Assembly: GCA_965249965.1 (NCBI GenBank)
Contig: OZ252262.1
Coordinates: 3,100,001 to 3,164,000 of the forward strand
Direction: 5' to 3'
Source: HXMU1420-13 sp965249965
Lineage (GTDB): Bacteria > Bacteroidota > Rhodothermia > Balneolales > Balneolaceae
DNA length: 64,000 nucleotides
Part shown: piece by piece, positions 52,283 through 61,440 of the stretch
Layout: each line of letters opens with the position of its first letter
How positions within the stretch are numbered: the stretch's first letter is position 1
Notes under the pieces: model-generated
Told to the model about the DNA's origin: nothing
Databases searched by the model: none
Seen by the model: only the letters and a program-made list of their open reading frames with translations
Position numbers and translations under genes: made by a program

Positions 52283-54813
52283 GTTGGAGCTGGATTTTTA
52301 AAATGGCCTGGCGCGATTCACGCTCCAATCGCCGGAAATTATTTTTGTATATGGCTGCCATTATTGTGGGTGTGGCTGCTCAGGTTGCTATTACATCTTT
52401 CAGGGTAAATTTAAATGAAAGCATTAATGATCAGGCTAAAGAATTATTAGGAGCTGATCTTGAGGTGGGACGAAACGCAGAATTCCAACCCGAATTACAG
52501 GCCTACTTAGACTCACTGAGTTCTGATCAGGCGCGAATGCTCGATTTTAGCTCTATGGCCTTTTTCCCAAAAAACGGCGCTACCAGATTATCTCAGATTA
52601 TGGCGCTGGAACCCCAGTTCCCGTATTACGGTGTAATTGAAACAAACCCAGCTGAAGCTGCAACTCAGTACACCCAAATAAATGGTGCCTTAATTGACCA
52701 GGCCATGTTACAACAATTGGATGTAGCAGTCGGGGATTCTGTTAAAATCGGTTTTAATACTTATGAAATTATAGGTGGTATCATCGATATCCCGGGGCAA
52801 AGTATGGCCAATTCATTTTTTGGTCCTAGAGTAATTTTACCCTATCAGGGTATAGAAGAATCTGGATTATTGGAACGTGGCAGCCGCCTTGAATACACAA
52901 CCTTCGTGAAGTATAAACCCAGTACAGATCCAGAAATAGTTGTTGAAGAACTGGATGCCATGCGCGATTCACTTAGTTTCGGCTTTGATGATGTAGCAGA
53001 AAGACAAGATGAAGTTGGTGAAGCCATTTTATACCTGTCTAATTTTTTAAACCTGATCGGATTCATTGCTCTTTTACTGGGAGGCATTGGAGTCGCAAGT
53101 TCTATTTTTGTATACGTTCGGCAAAAAATTTCAACCGTTGCTGTTTTACGATGTATGGGAGCCTCATCTAATCAAGCTTTGGCCATTTATTTGATTCAGG
53201 CAGTTTCGATGGGGTTTGTTGGCTCAGTAATAGGGGCCATCGCAGGGACACTTGTACAGCTTTATTTACCGGTATTAGTGCAAGATTTTATTCCTGTTGA
53301 TATCGATTTATTCGTTTCCTGGGGATCGGTATTTACCGGAATTTTAACCGGCGTGCTTATTGCGATGCTCTTTGCACTGATACCACTACTCGCCGTAAGA
53401 AAAATCTCTCCATTATTCACACTCCGTTCTGCGCAAGTTAATCTATTGGGACTATTAAGTAAGGCTACAAGAATCTTACTGTCTGTATTAGTTATTGCCG
53501 GGGTTACCAGTTACGCGTGGGTAATGCTGCTTGATTTACAAGCTGCCCTCTTTTTTACTGGTGGTTTAATTATCTGTTTGTTGATACTTGCAGGATTTGC
53601 CGTACTCGTGATGAAAGGAGCTAGAAAATTTATCCCTTCCGGTTGGAAGTATGAATGGCGCCAGGGATTAGCCAATTTATATCGGCCAAATAATCAAACA
53701 AGTACATTACTACTCACTTTTGGGCTTGGTGTCACATTAATTAGTTCTCTCTACTTAACCCAGGATATGTTACTTGGAACTATCAATTTTGAAGGCGAAG
53801 ATGAGCTCCCAAATTTAGCAATGTTTGATATTCAATACGATCAAAATGAGGGCATAAATCAGATCATTGAAGATAATGGGCTTGAAATAATCCAGAACGT
53901 ACCTATTGTTACTATGCGATTACAATCTTTGCAAGGCAGGCTGGTTCAGGAGATTCTTGATGATACTAATCGCGTAGCAGAAAGATGGGCACTCAATCGC
54001 GAGTATCGTTCAACATATCGCGATACTCTAACAGAAACGGAAACTTTATCTGAAGGCGAGTTTATATCATCGGTAGAATCATTAGATAACCCTGTTCCCA
54101 TTTCCGTGGAATTGGGATTAATGGAAGATCTTAACGCTTCTATTGGTGATACGCTAATCTGGGATGTTCAGGGAATTCCAATCTCGAGTTATATTTCCAG
54201 TACACGAACAGTGAATTGGCAGACTCCGCAGCCTAATTTCTTTGTGGTTTTTCCAACAGGGGTGCTTGAGCCTGCCCCTCAGTTTTTCGCAACAACTTTG
54301 AATACCCCGAATCAGGAAGCAAGCATCAAGTTACAGCGTGAAATTGTAGTGGCATACCCTAATGTTTCTGCCATCGATGTTGGCCAGATCGTAGGTACTA
54401 TCAGAGAATTTCTAGATCGAGTTACGTTCGTGATTCAATTTATTGGTTTGTTCAGCATTATCACTGGTTTAATTGTATTAGCGGGGTCAGCTGCAACCAG
54501 CCGATTTCAACGAATCAGAGAATCAGTGCTATTAAGAACTTTGGGTGCAAGACAACAGCAAGTTGTAAAAATTCAGATTATTGAATATGCATTCCTGGGT
54601 ATTTTAGCTGCATTTATAGGGTTGTTCTTATCCGTTGGAACAAGTGCTTTGATTGGTAATTTATATTTCGATATAGATTTTGTCCCCAATTTTACCATTC
54701 TACTCACCGAAGTTGTTTTATTGATAGGCTTGGTACTTTTAATTGGGTTAATGAATACAAGAGGCATCCATTCAAAGCCTCCACTCGAAATTCTTAGGCA
54801 AGAAGGGTCATAA
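52279..54813 (+). CDS. FtsX-like ABC permease, YbbP type
   Basis: 844 residues with one N-terminal helix, a periplasmic MacB-like domain (about 40-240), three helices (about 255-375), further helices near 395-450, a second periplasmic part (about 490-700) and three last helices (710-835). Two FtsX domains occur in one chain, as in YbbP. Such exporters are thought to extract or move hydrophobic molecules in the envelope. Partner ATPase upstream, arylesterase divergent. Confidence 0.92.
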   Translation: MSWSWIFKMAWRDSRSNRRKLFLYMAAIIVGVAAQVAITSFRVNLNESINDQAKELLGADLEVGRNAEFQPELQAYLDSLSSDQARMLDFSSMAFFPKNGATRLSQIMALEPQFPYYGVIETNPAEAATQYTQINGALIDQAMLQQLDVAVGDSVKIGFNTYEIIGGIIDIPGQSMANSFFGPRVILPYQGIEESGLLERGSRLEYTTFVKYKPSTDPEIVVEELDAMRDSLSFGFDDVAERQDEVGEAILYLSNFLNLIGFIALLLGGIGVASSIFVYVRQKISTVAVLRCMGASSNQALAIYLIQAVSMGFVGSVIGAIAGTLVQLYLPVLVQDFIPVDIDLFVSWGSVFTGILTGVLIAMLFALIPLLAVRKISPLFTLRSAQVNLLGLLSKATRILLSVLVIAGVTSYAWVMLLDLQAALFFTGGLIICLLILAGFAVLVMKGARKFIPSGWKYEWRQGLANLYRPNNQTSTLLLTFGLGVTLISSLYLTQDMLLGTINFEGEDELPNLAMFDIQYDQNEGINQIIEDNGLEIIQNVPIVTMRLQSLQGRLVQEILDDTNRVAERWALNREYRSTYRDTLTETETLSEGEFISSVESLDNPVPISVELGLMEDLNASIGDTLIWDVQGIPISSYISSTRTVNWQTPQPNFFVVFPTGVLEPAPQFFATTLNTPNQEASIKLQREIVVAYPNVSAIDVGQIVGTIREFLDRVTFVIQFIGLFSIITGLIVLAGSAATSRFQRIRESVLLRTLGARQQQVVKIQIIEYAFLGILAAFIGLFLSVGTSALIGNLYFDIDFVPNFTILLTEVVLLIGLVLLIGLMNTRGIHSKPPLEILRQEGS

Positions 54814-54818
54814 AAAAA

Positions 54819-54846
54819 GAAGAGCCTTCTATCACAAAGGCTCTTC
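54819..54846 (-). terminator. Terminator between converging permease and FadL-like genes
   Basis: GAAGAGCCTT (54819-54828) pairs with AAGGCTCTTC (54837-54846). On the minus strand it is followed by TTTTTTT, so it mainly ends the leftward unit; it may also serve the permease gene. Confidence 0.75.
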
Positions 54847-54895
54847 TTCAAAACTAACTACGGAGGTTGGGGTCAATTCTGATAATTTAAAAGCA

Positions 54896-56431
54896 CTAAA
54901 ATCTAAATTTCAGCCCCATCAATACATTTAATTGCGAGATACTTTCTTGTATGGATTCACTTCTCACTTGACCAGCCACGTCGTCATAATATTCATATAC
55001 AATTGAACGATCATCCCATTTTGAATATTGCGATGTGATATCCAGATAGATATTCTCTGACAATGGCACCCCTATCCCACCTGAAAATATCGAACGATCA
55101 GCACTAAAACGATTACTCTTACCTGGCAGTGATGAAAACCCTGTTCTAAGTTCATAGCCAGCTTTAGTCTGATATTTTGCACCCGCTTTAATATTCATCA
55201 CGTTTTTATAATCCTGATTGATGCCTTGCTCGATTAGGCTTTCCTGATCTCTTAATAAACTAATTTCTTCAAACGATAAATCGGGATCTGTAGTGAGACT
55301 CACTTCTGTATCACGGTAGTCAATAAATTCTATAGACCCTGATACTGAAAATCCTTGAATGTCATCAACTGCAATGCCCAAATTTAATTGGGATGGTCGA
55401 CGAACTTCATAGGTAAAATCGCCATCAAAATCATCTTCACTAATAGATGCATCGTCAAACGTTGTGCGAATAGAACTGTAGTAATTTTCTGTAATGAAAT
55501 ATGTGTTTGGCAACGCATAGCTGGCACCCACATTTAGAAATGATGTTAGTTTATAAAGCAAGCCAGCTCTAATACTAGTACCTAGTATTTCAGATTCTAT
55601 TTCATCTCTCAATAAAATTGATTCTACATCAGTACCATTAAAACCGTTTTCATCCGCAAAAAGAAAATCACCGTCATACACATTATCAAGATCCCTTTCC
55701 AGAAAATCACGGGTATAGGAGTGCGTTCCAGAGACTACCGCAAGCGAAACCCCAATAAATAGATTTTCCTGGAATTCCGTGGCTCCAAAAAGTGATAATT
55801 CACCAACATTACTTTTCTGAGTAATTTCAACATCTTGATAAATACCCGGGAAAGTACCAGGATCAAATCCTATCCTGAAAATCGATTCAAGTTGAGTCTG
55901 CTCAACATCTGCATAATCAATAGCGAAAGTCTCAAAAGCGATACTATTGTAGGTACTATTTAAAGCCTTGAATACATCTGTGATGGTACTGCTGTTATTC
56001 TCTACCGCCAACAGATTTTTACGATTAATTGAATTATTGATGGTATATCCGCCACCAAAAACCAAACTACCTTGATTGGTGGGCGCTGAGTAGATTAGAC
56101 CTAGGTTGCTAAATCTACCCAGCTGCCCATCAATGGTGGATGAAACATCTTTAAATGAGTTTGTATTTTCTGACTGATTTGATAAATAACCCAGATTAAA
56201 GTAAGTAGTGTTGATCAATGCCATCGAAGCAGGATTATCCAGGAAAGAGCCATATCCATTTGCAATAGCAACAGAGGGTAAAATGGTAGCATTTGCATCT
56301 CCATTTAAATTGGTTTGAACAAACTGTTGTGCCAAACTAGAGTAATTTATTTGATTGGCTCCATCTTGAGCCAGGACAGGTATCGTTAGAAACACCAATC
56401 CCAATAAAGTTGAATAGAACTTTGATTTCAT
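54896..56431 (-). CDS. OmpP1/FadL-like outer-membrane channel
   Basis: Signal peptide (1-21), then S-S-L-A-Q-Q-F-V-Q-T, A-I-A-N-G-Y-G-S-F-L-D-N-P-A-S-M-A, and many amphipathic strands ending in aromatic L-M-G-L-K-F-R-F. The hatch-like N-terminus with D-N-P-A-S-M is typical of the OmpP1/FadL family, which passes hydrophobic compounds. 511 residues. The RS-rich lipoprotein gene lies 20 bases upstream on the same strand. Confidence 0.75.
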   Translation of the reverse strand: MKSKFYSTLLGLVFLTIPVLAQDGANQINYSSLAQQFVQTNLNGDANATILPSVAIANGYGSFLDNPASMALINTTYFNLGYLSNQSENTNSFKDVSSTIDGQLGRFSNLGLIYSAPTNQGSLVFGGGYTINNSINRKNLLAVENNSSTITDVFKALNSTYNSIAFETFAIDYADVEQTQLESIFRIGFDPGTFPGIYQDVEITQKSNVGELSLFGATEFQENLFIGVSLAVVSGTHSYTRDFLERDLDNVYDGDFLFADENGFNGTDVESILLRDEIESEILGTSIRAGLLYKLTSFLNVGASYALPNTYFITENYYSSIRTTFDDASISEDDFDGDFTYEVRRPSQLNLGIAVDDIQGFSVSGSIEFIDYRDTEVSLTTDPDLSFEEISLLRDQESLIEQGINQDYKNVMNIKAGAKYQTKAGYELRTGFSSLPGKSNRFSADRSIFSGGIGVPLSENIYLDITSQYSKWDDRSIVYEYYDDVAGQVRSESIQESISQLNVLMGLKFRF

Positions 56432-56450
56432 AGCCTTGATGAATTCTTAT

Positions 56451-57749
56451 TTAGTTACTGCCGCCGCTTCTTGATCTACTGCGTGATGAGGAAGATCGGT
56501 TACCTGATGACCTAGTTCTGTTAGAACCCGAATTACTTCGTACAGAGGATGATCTGGATCTGGAACCTGAACTTGATCGTACTGAACGATTATTCCCACC
56601 CGACCGATTACTATTTTGGACATTGGTCGATCTTGTTCTGTTTGTATTAGAATTCGTGCGAACAGAATTTGAGTTATTGTTAGATCTACTGCGGTTAGTT
56701 ACACCAGTTGATCTCGTTCTGTTTGAGCTTGAACCTGTAACCGTTCTTGCCTGCTCTCTCCGTGATCTATTTGTACTAATGGCTTCTTTCGACCCATCAC
56801 TTACTGTTCGGGTAACACCTCTTGTAGTTGATGTAGAAGTAGATGTTCGCCCGGTATATCTGGTAGTAATTCCCGAGTTAGTTCTGGTTCTGCCGGTATT
56901 TGTTACTCCGGCAACGGTTCTGCCAGAATTTTTCGATTGTATCGAATCATCTCCTCTGTTGCGTGTAACACCAGCATTTTGATTTCCATTACCAAGGCTA
57001 ACTAATCCTGTACTTCGTGGCCCATCGTAATGGCGCCCACTTCTAGACCGCGTTGTTCGGTGATAATCGTTATATACCGCAATGTATGGACGATACTGTG
57101 ATCCATAATATCCATAGCCAAAATCAGCATAAAACCATGGATCCCAGAATGGATCGTGGAATCCCCAAATTGGATACCTATACCCACTCCAGTAATAATA
57201 ACTGGCGTTGTATCCGTACCAGTAATAATCGTTGTAATAATAGGGGTAATAGCTAAATGCGATATGACCGCGCCATGCATAATTTAGGCTGAAATGGTTA
57301 AATCGCCGGTGATGAAGTCTTTTTAAACTGTAGAAATGTGCATCCCAATAGTGATAAGAGGCTATTTCTTCTGCCTCATCGAACCCATCGTCATATCCGT
57401 CTTCGTATCCTTCCCAATACACTTTGTCGGCATAATTTTCGGCATACCATTCTGCCGATGCATAATCTTTATAATAAATACCTGAAGCGATAAGTTCATC
57501 TTCGGTAAGTGCACCATCTGCCTCGGTTTTATTTGGTACCACTTTAGTTGAGGTCGTTTTTGGAGATGATTCTGCTTCCCCACTACTTCGATCTATATTG
57601 TTATCACCCCAGCTATTATAATCTCTATGAATTCCTCGGTTGTTTGCTGAAGTTGCATAATCCAACGTCTGTAACTGGGTATAACAACCGGTGAGAAAAA
57701 AAATGAGTGTGGCAAGTGTAATTCCGAGTACTCTTGGCTGGGTTTTCAT
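56451..57749 (-). CDS. Lipoprotein with Tyr-rich core and Arg/Ser-rich tail
   Basis: Lipobox F-F-L-T-G-C22. Residues ~95-225 are very rich in Tyr, Trp, His and Asp (Y-W-E-G-Y-E-D-G-Y-D-D-G-F-D-E, S-Y-Y-P-Y-Y-Y-N-D-Y-Y-W); residues ~250-432 are almost only Arg, Ser, Thr, Asn and Gly (N-R-S-R-S-N-N-N-S-N-S) and strongly basic. I know no family with this make-up in one chain. It could be a surface protein that binds nucleic acid, polysaccharide or other anionic polymers; that is inference. Probably cotranscribed with the FadL-like gene that follows. Confidence 0.75.
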   Translation of the reverse strand: MKTQPRVLGITLATLIFFLTGCYTQLQTLDYATSANNRGIHRDYNSWGDNNIDRSSGEAESSPKTTSTKVVPNKTEADGALTEDELIASGIYYKDYASAEWYAENYADKVYWEGYEDGYDDGFDEAEEIASYHYWDAHFYSLKRLHHRRFNHFSLNYAWRGHIAFSYYPYYYNDYYWYGYNASYYYWSGYRYPIWGFHDPFWDPWFYADFGYGYYGSQYRPYIAVYNDYHRTTRSRSGRHYDGPRSTGLVSLGNGNQNAGVTRNRGDDSIQSKNSGRTVAGVTNTGRTRTNSGITTRYTGRTSTSTSTTRGVTRTVSDGSKEAISTNRSRREQARTVTGSSSNRTRSTGVTNRSRSNNNSNSVRTNSNTNRTRSTNVQNSNRSGGNNRSVRSSSGSRSRSSSVRSNSGSNRTRSSGNRSSSSRSRSRSGGSN

Positions 57750-57835
57750 AGCAGATCACGAAGCTTTGGTTAGGATTCTGAATGAAGATGCAATATTCAC
57801 ATCCGGAAATAAATCACATGATGATGTTAGCCATG

Positions 57836-58468
57836 TTATATCTCGCCTCTCAGCGATTTTGCAATAACCTCTGCTTTAGAGTTCACATGTAATTTTTTAT
57901 AGATGTTACGAATGTGGGCGCGTACCGTATCAATTGAGATATCCAGGCGATCTGCAATCATTTTGTAACTCAAACCATCAACCAACCCATTCACAATATC
58001 CTGCTCCCTGGAAGTAAGCATACTATCCTCGTTTTTCTTTGGAGCTTGATCATTAAAATGAGTGATTACCTTTCGGGCAATTTGTGGCGACATCGGGGCG
58101 CCTCCCTTCATCAAATTTTCGATAGACTCTTTAATCTCAGGAAGTGAAGTATGTTTTAATAAATAACCCGATGCCCCAGCCTTAAGGGAATCAAAAATCT
58201 TATGAGAATCGTGATAAACCGTCAACATGATAATGTCTATTTCAGGATATTTAGATTTGATAATTTCCATGCCTTTAATTCCTGACATCCCCGGAAGCTG
58301 AATATCCATCAATAGAACATCCGGGTGTTGGTGTTCTTCCAGAAATTCCAACATTTCTTCTACGGTATCTGTAGCAACAGGACAATCCATGTTTTCCTGC
58401 ATATCCAGATATCTTTGTATTAAATCCCTGATTTTTTTGTTGTCTTCTACAATTCCTACTATTGCCAT
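57836..58468 (-). CDS. NarL/FixJ-type response regulator
   Basis: Receiver domain with acidic E8-D9, phosphoacceptor D55 in L-L-M-D-I-Q-L-P-G, T84 and K105 (G-Y-L-L-K); then a LuxR-type helix-turn-helix (about 148-205: L-T-S-R-E-Q-D-I-V-N-G-L, I-S-I-D-T-V-R-A-H-I-R-N-I-Y-K-K-L). 210 residues. Twelve bases after the propeller kinase, certainly its partner. Confidence 0.95.
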   Translation of the reverse strand: MAIVGIVEDNKKIRDLIQRYLDMQENMDCPVATDTVEEMLEFLEEHQHPDVLLMDIQLPGMSGIKGMEIIKSKYPEIDIIMLTVYHDSHKIFDSLKAGASGYLLKHTSLPEIKESIENLMKGGAPMSPQIARKVITHFNDQAPKKNEDSMLTSREQDIVNGLVDGLSYKMIADRLDISIDTVRAHIRNIYKKLHVNSKAEVIAKSLRGEI

Positions 58469-58480
58469 TGCTGTTCCTCT

Positions 58481-61366
58481 CTAATTCATTGTTAGTTTAC
58501 CAGTTAAGATAATCCGAAATCCATTCTCGTCCGAAATATCAACGTTGCCACCCATTCGTTTCGCTCGCATTTCCATGTTACGCAATCCATGACCAGACTT
58601 TTTTGAAGACTTTCCTGAAGTGCCATTATCATGAACCGTAAAGCGGAAACTTCCGTTGTTAGAAAACATGGTAATTTCCACTTTATCCCCATTCGAATAT
58701 TTAGCGATATTATTCACCGCTTCTTTGAAAATGAGATATAGATTTTCTTTTACAGGAACGGGAATTCTATTATCCATTTTTAACTCTTCAAAATCGTAAA
58801 TGACTTCAAAGTTTCTAGGCTCTAGTACATTTAAAATATAATCTTGCATACGATCGGTTAGGTCTCCTAAAGTATCATTTCGGGCATCTATCGACCAAAC
58901 GATATCATCTAAAGCAGTTACTATTTTGCGGCATTGCTGGCCAATTTGAGTTAACGATCTTTTGAATTCTGAGTCCATACTGCTAGCCTGCAAAAAATCG
59001 GATTGAAGAGCTACTTCCGTTAAACTCGCACCAACATCGTCGTGTAAATCGCTGGCAATGCGTACGCGCATTCGTTCGATATCTACCATTTTTAAAATCT
59101 GGTAGTTGCGATAAAAGAGATAAATAATTCCTGAAATAACGAGGAGTATAAATCCAATAAACCACCAGGTCATCCAATAAGGTGGATTAAGTACAAAATC
59201 GACGCTAGCTGTATTATAACTCCAAATTCCACTGGAGTTTCTTGCTTGTACTTCAAATGTATAATCTCCCGGTGGCATCGACGGATATTTGGCCACTCGC
59301 TCGGTGGTATATTGCCAATTAGGATCAATCCCGCGTATCCTATAACGATAATCAACTAAATCAGGTGCTGTAAAATTAATCGCAGCAAAATCAATTTCGA
59401 TAAAGTCCCGATCGTGTTTTAAGTTGATGTGCTCAAAATTATACTCACGTCCGGATGCCGTAAATGCAGTTAGTTTTACGCGAGGTTCAACCTGATTTCC
59501 ACGGTATTCTGCAGGGCGAAATCTGGAAACTCCATCTACTGTACCAAACCATAGATCACCATTTAGGTCTTCATACACTGCACCAAGATTTGCCTCATCG
59601 GCAATCAGCCCTTGTTCTTGTTGTAAAATTTGAATGGCTTGATCTTGATTGGTTGAATTTGAACTATAGAACTTTTGTACATCTAATCGGGCAATTCCTG
59701 CATTTGTACCTACCCAAAAAATCCCGTCATCATCTTGTTCAATAAAATAACACACTCTGCCTGGCAACCCATCTTCAAATGTTATATCCACAAACTGAAC
59801 GCCATCGAACCAGGCGATTCCACCAAAAGTTGATATCCAAATTGTGCCAGAAGTATCCATAATAATGTCCATTACACCAATATTTGGAACACCTTTATCT
59901 AAATCAAAAACCTCCATTTCTGAGTCTTGCATTTTTACAACACCGCCATAAGTAGCAATCCAAATGGAACCATCTTCAGCCTCAACGGTAGCGATTACCG
60001 TGTTGCTTGGCAAGCCATCTGTTGTCGTAATTTGTTGATAACCTTGCTCTGTTAAATGAATTAGACCTTCGTCGTAAGTACTAATCCAAAAATCACCATT
60101 CTTCGCTTCCATCACTCCCCGAACCTTTCTGAACGGAAATTTGCTTTCTGAAAAATTATTGAGACTTCCATTTTCTAATATCGATAGTCCGTCCCTCATC
60201 CCAATCCAAATTCGATCTTTCGAATCTTTGAATAAAGTATACACCCGATTGTCTGGTAAGCCTTGTTGAGAGTATAAATAAGTAAATGATTCATCATTAA
60301 ATGAAACGAGCCCGCCACCATATGTACCTATCCAAAAGGTGCCATTTACATCTTGAGTAATACTGGTTACTAAATTATTAGGCAATCCGGAATCGGTATC
60401 AAAATTTTCGAAATAAGCTCCGAGAAAAAGGCTGGCTCCCCCACCAAAAGTTCCAAACCAAATATTTCCCTCACGATCAGTGATTGCTGAATAAATAATC
60501 TCAGCAGACAATCCTTCTTCGGTGGTATAATTCACAAAATTCTCGTTTCTGAACCTGCTAATTCCCCCTTCGGTGGCAAGCCATAGATCGCCGTTTTCCA
60601 TCCATGTCAAGTCCCTTACTCTAGGATCTCTCAGGCCGTTTTCACTTGAATAATTTTTAAAGGATTGGCCATCAAATTTCGAAATTCCATTTCGGCTAGC
60701 AATCCAAATAATGTTTGGATTACTTGGGTCCGGTTCCAGATCACGAAGTCGATTTTCAGGTAGCCCATCTTGGGTATAAAACGATTCGAAGTTTCCATCT
60801 TTTAATCTGGTAAGGCCGCTTCGGGTTGCAAACCAGATTGCCCCATCTGCTGTTTCAGTAATATCTCGAACCTGATTACCACTCAATCCATTGGACGATG
60901 TGTAGACATCAATTCGTGAATTTTCAAAATAATGCCAAACCCCATTCGACTCAGTACCAAACCACATACCGCCTTGGGAATCTTCAAATATGTTCATCAC
61001 ACTTTGCATTTCTAGGCTTTCAAGGTTCGGATCGGTATAAACACTGTCTTCAATAATGTATTGCGCTCCTTGAATTGTTCCCACCCAAATACGCCCATCA
61101 CTGGCTTCATAGACCGTATTGGTTTGAGAATTCAACAATCCTTGTTCTTCAAAAAATTGCTGAAATTCTAATCCATCGAATTTATTTAACCCAAAGCCGG
61201 TCGCCAACCATATATAACCATCCCTATCTTGAATAATATCATATACAACCGATTCACTCAATCCATCCTCTATTGAGTAGGTTCTGAAAGGATAGGTTTG
61301 TGCATTTAACAAACCAATAATGATTAACGATAACAGAAAGGTTAGTGCGGATTTCTTCATATGCAT
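58481..61366 (-). CDS. Sensor kinase with N-terminal beta-propeller
   Basis: Signal peptide (1-22). About 14 two-component-propeller repeats (R-D-G-Y-I-W-L-A-T-G-F-G-L type) fill residues 30-640, then a Y_Y_Y domain (about 650-730, Y-R-I-R-G-I-D-P-N-W), one membrane helix (about 735-755) and a HisKA_3 plus HATPase unit: D-L-H775-D-D-V-G-A-S-L, N-N-I-A-K-Y-S, G-H-G-L-R-N-M-E-M-R. 961 residues. Unlike many Bacteroidota propeller sensors it is not fused to a receiver or AraC domain but passes to the separate regulator. The ligand is unknown, perhaps a glycan. Confidence 0.95.
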   Translation of the reverse strand: MHMKKSALTFLLSLIIIGLLNAQTYPFRTYSIEDGLSESVVYDIIQDRDGYIWLATGFGLNKFDGLEFQQFFEEQGLLNSQTNTVYEASDGRIWVGTIQGAQYIIEDSVYTDPNLESLEMQSVMNIFEDSQGGMWFGTESNGVWHYFENSRIDVYTSSNGLSGNQVRDITETADGAIWFATRSGLTRLKDGNFESFYTQDGLPENRLRDLEPDPSNPNIIWIASRNGISKFDGQSFKNYSSENGLRDPRVRDLTWMENGDLWLATEGGISRFRNENFVNYTTEEGLSAEIIYSAITDREGNIWFGTFGGGASLFLGAYFENFDTDSGLPNNLVTSITQDVNGTFWIGTYGGGLVSFNDESFTYLYSQQGLPDNRVYTLFKDSKDRIWIGMRDGLSILENGSLNNFSESKFPFRKVRGVMEAKNGDFWISTYDEGLIHLTEQGYQQITTTDGLPSNTVIATVEAEDGSIWIATYGGVVKMQDSEMEVFDLDKGVPNIGVMDIIMDTSGTIWISTFGGIAWFDGVQFVDITFEDGLPGRVCYFIEQDDDGIFWVGTNAGIARLDVQKFYSSNSTNQDQAIQILQQEQGLIADEANLGAVYEDLNGDLWFGTVDGVSRFRPAEYRGNQVEPRVKLTAFTASGREYNFEHINLKHDRDFIEIDFAAINFTAPDLVDYRYRIRGIDPNWQYTTERVAKYPSMPPGDYTFEVQARNSSGIWSYNTASVDFVLNPPYWMTWWFIGFILLVISGIIYLFYRNYQILKMVDIERMRVRIASDLHDDVGASLTEVALQSDFLQASSMDSEFKRSLTQIGQQCRKIVTALDDIVWSIDARNDTLGDLTDRMQDYILNVLEPRNFEVIYDFEELKMDNRIPVPVKENLYLIFKEAVNNIAKYSNGDKVEITMFSNNGSFRFTVHDNGTSGKSSKKSGHGLRNMEMRAKRMGGNVDISDENGFRIILTGKLTMN

Positions 61367-61440
61367 CAGCTAACGTTTAATCTCGCAAAATAGTAGATGA
61401 AGTTTTTCATTCAATTTCAGTTTACTCTATTTTTTACTCA

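Noticed and set aside
56623..56982. 119-residue plus-strand ORF rich in Val, Leu and Phe
   Set aside because: It is the mirror of the Arg/Ser/Thr-rich coding repeats on the minus strand, a composition artefact.
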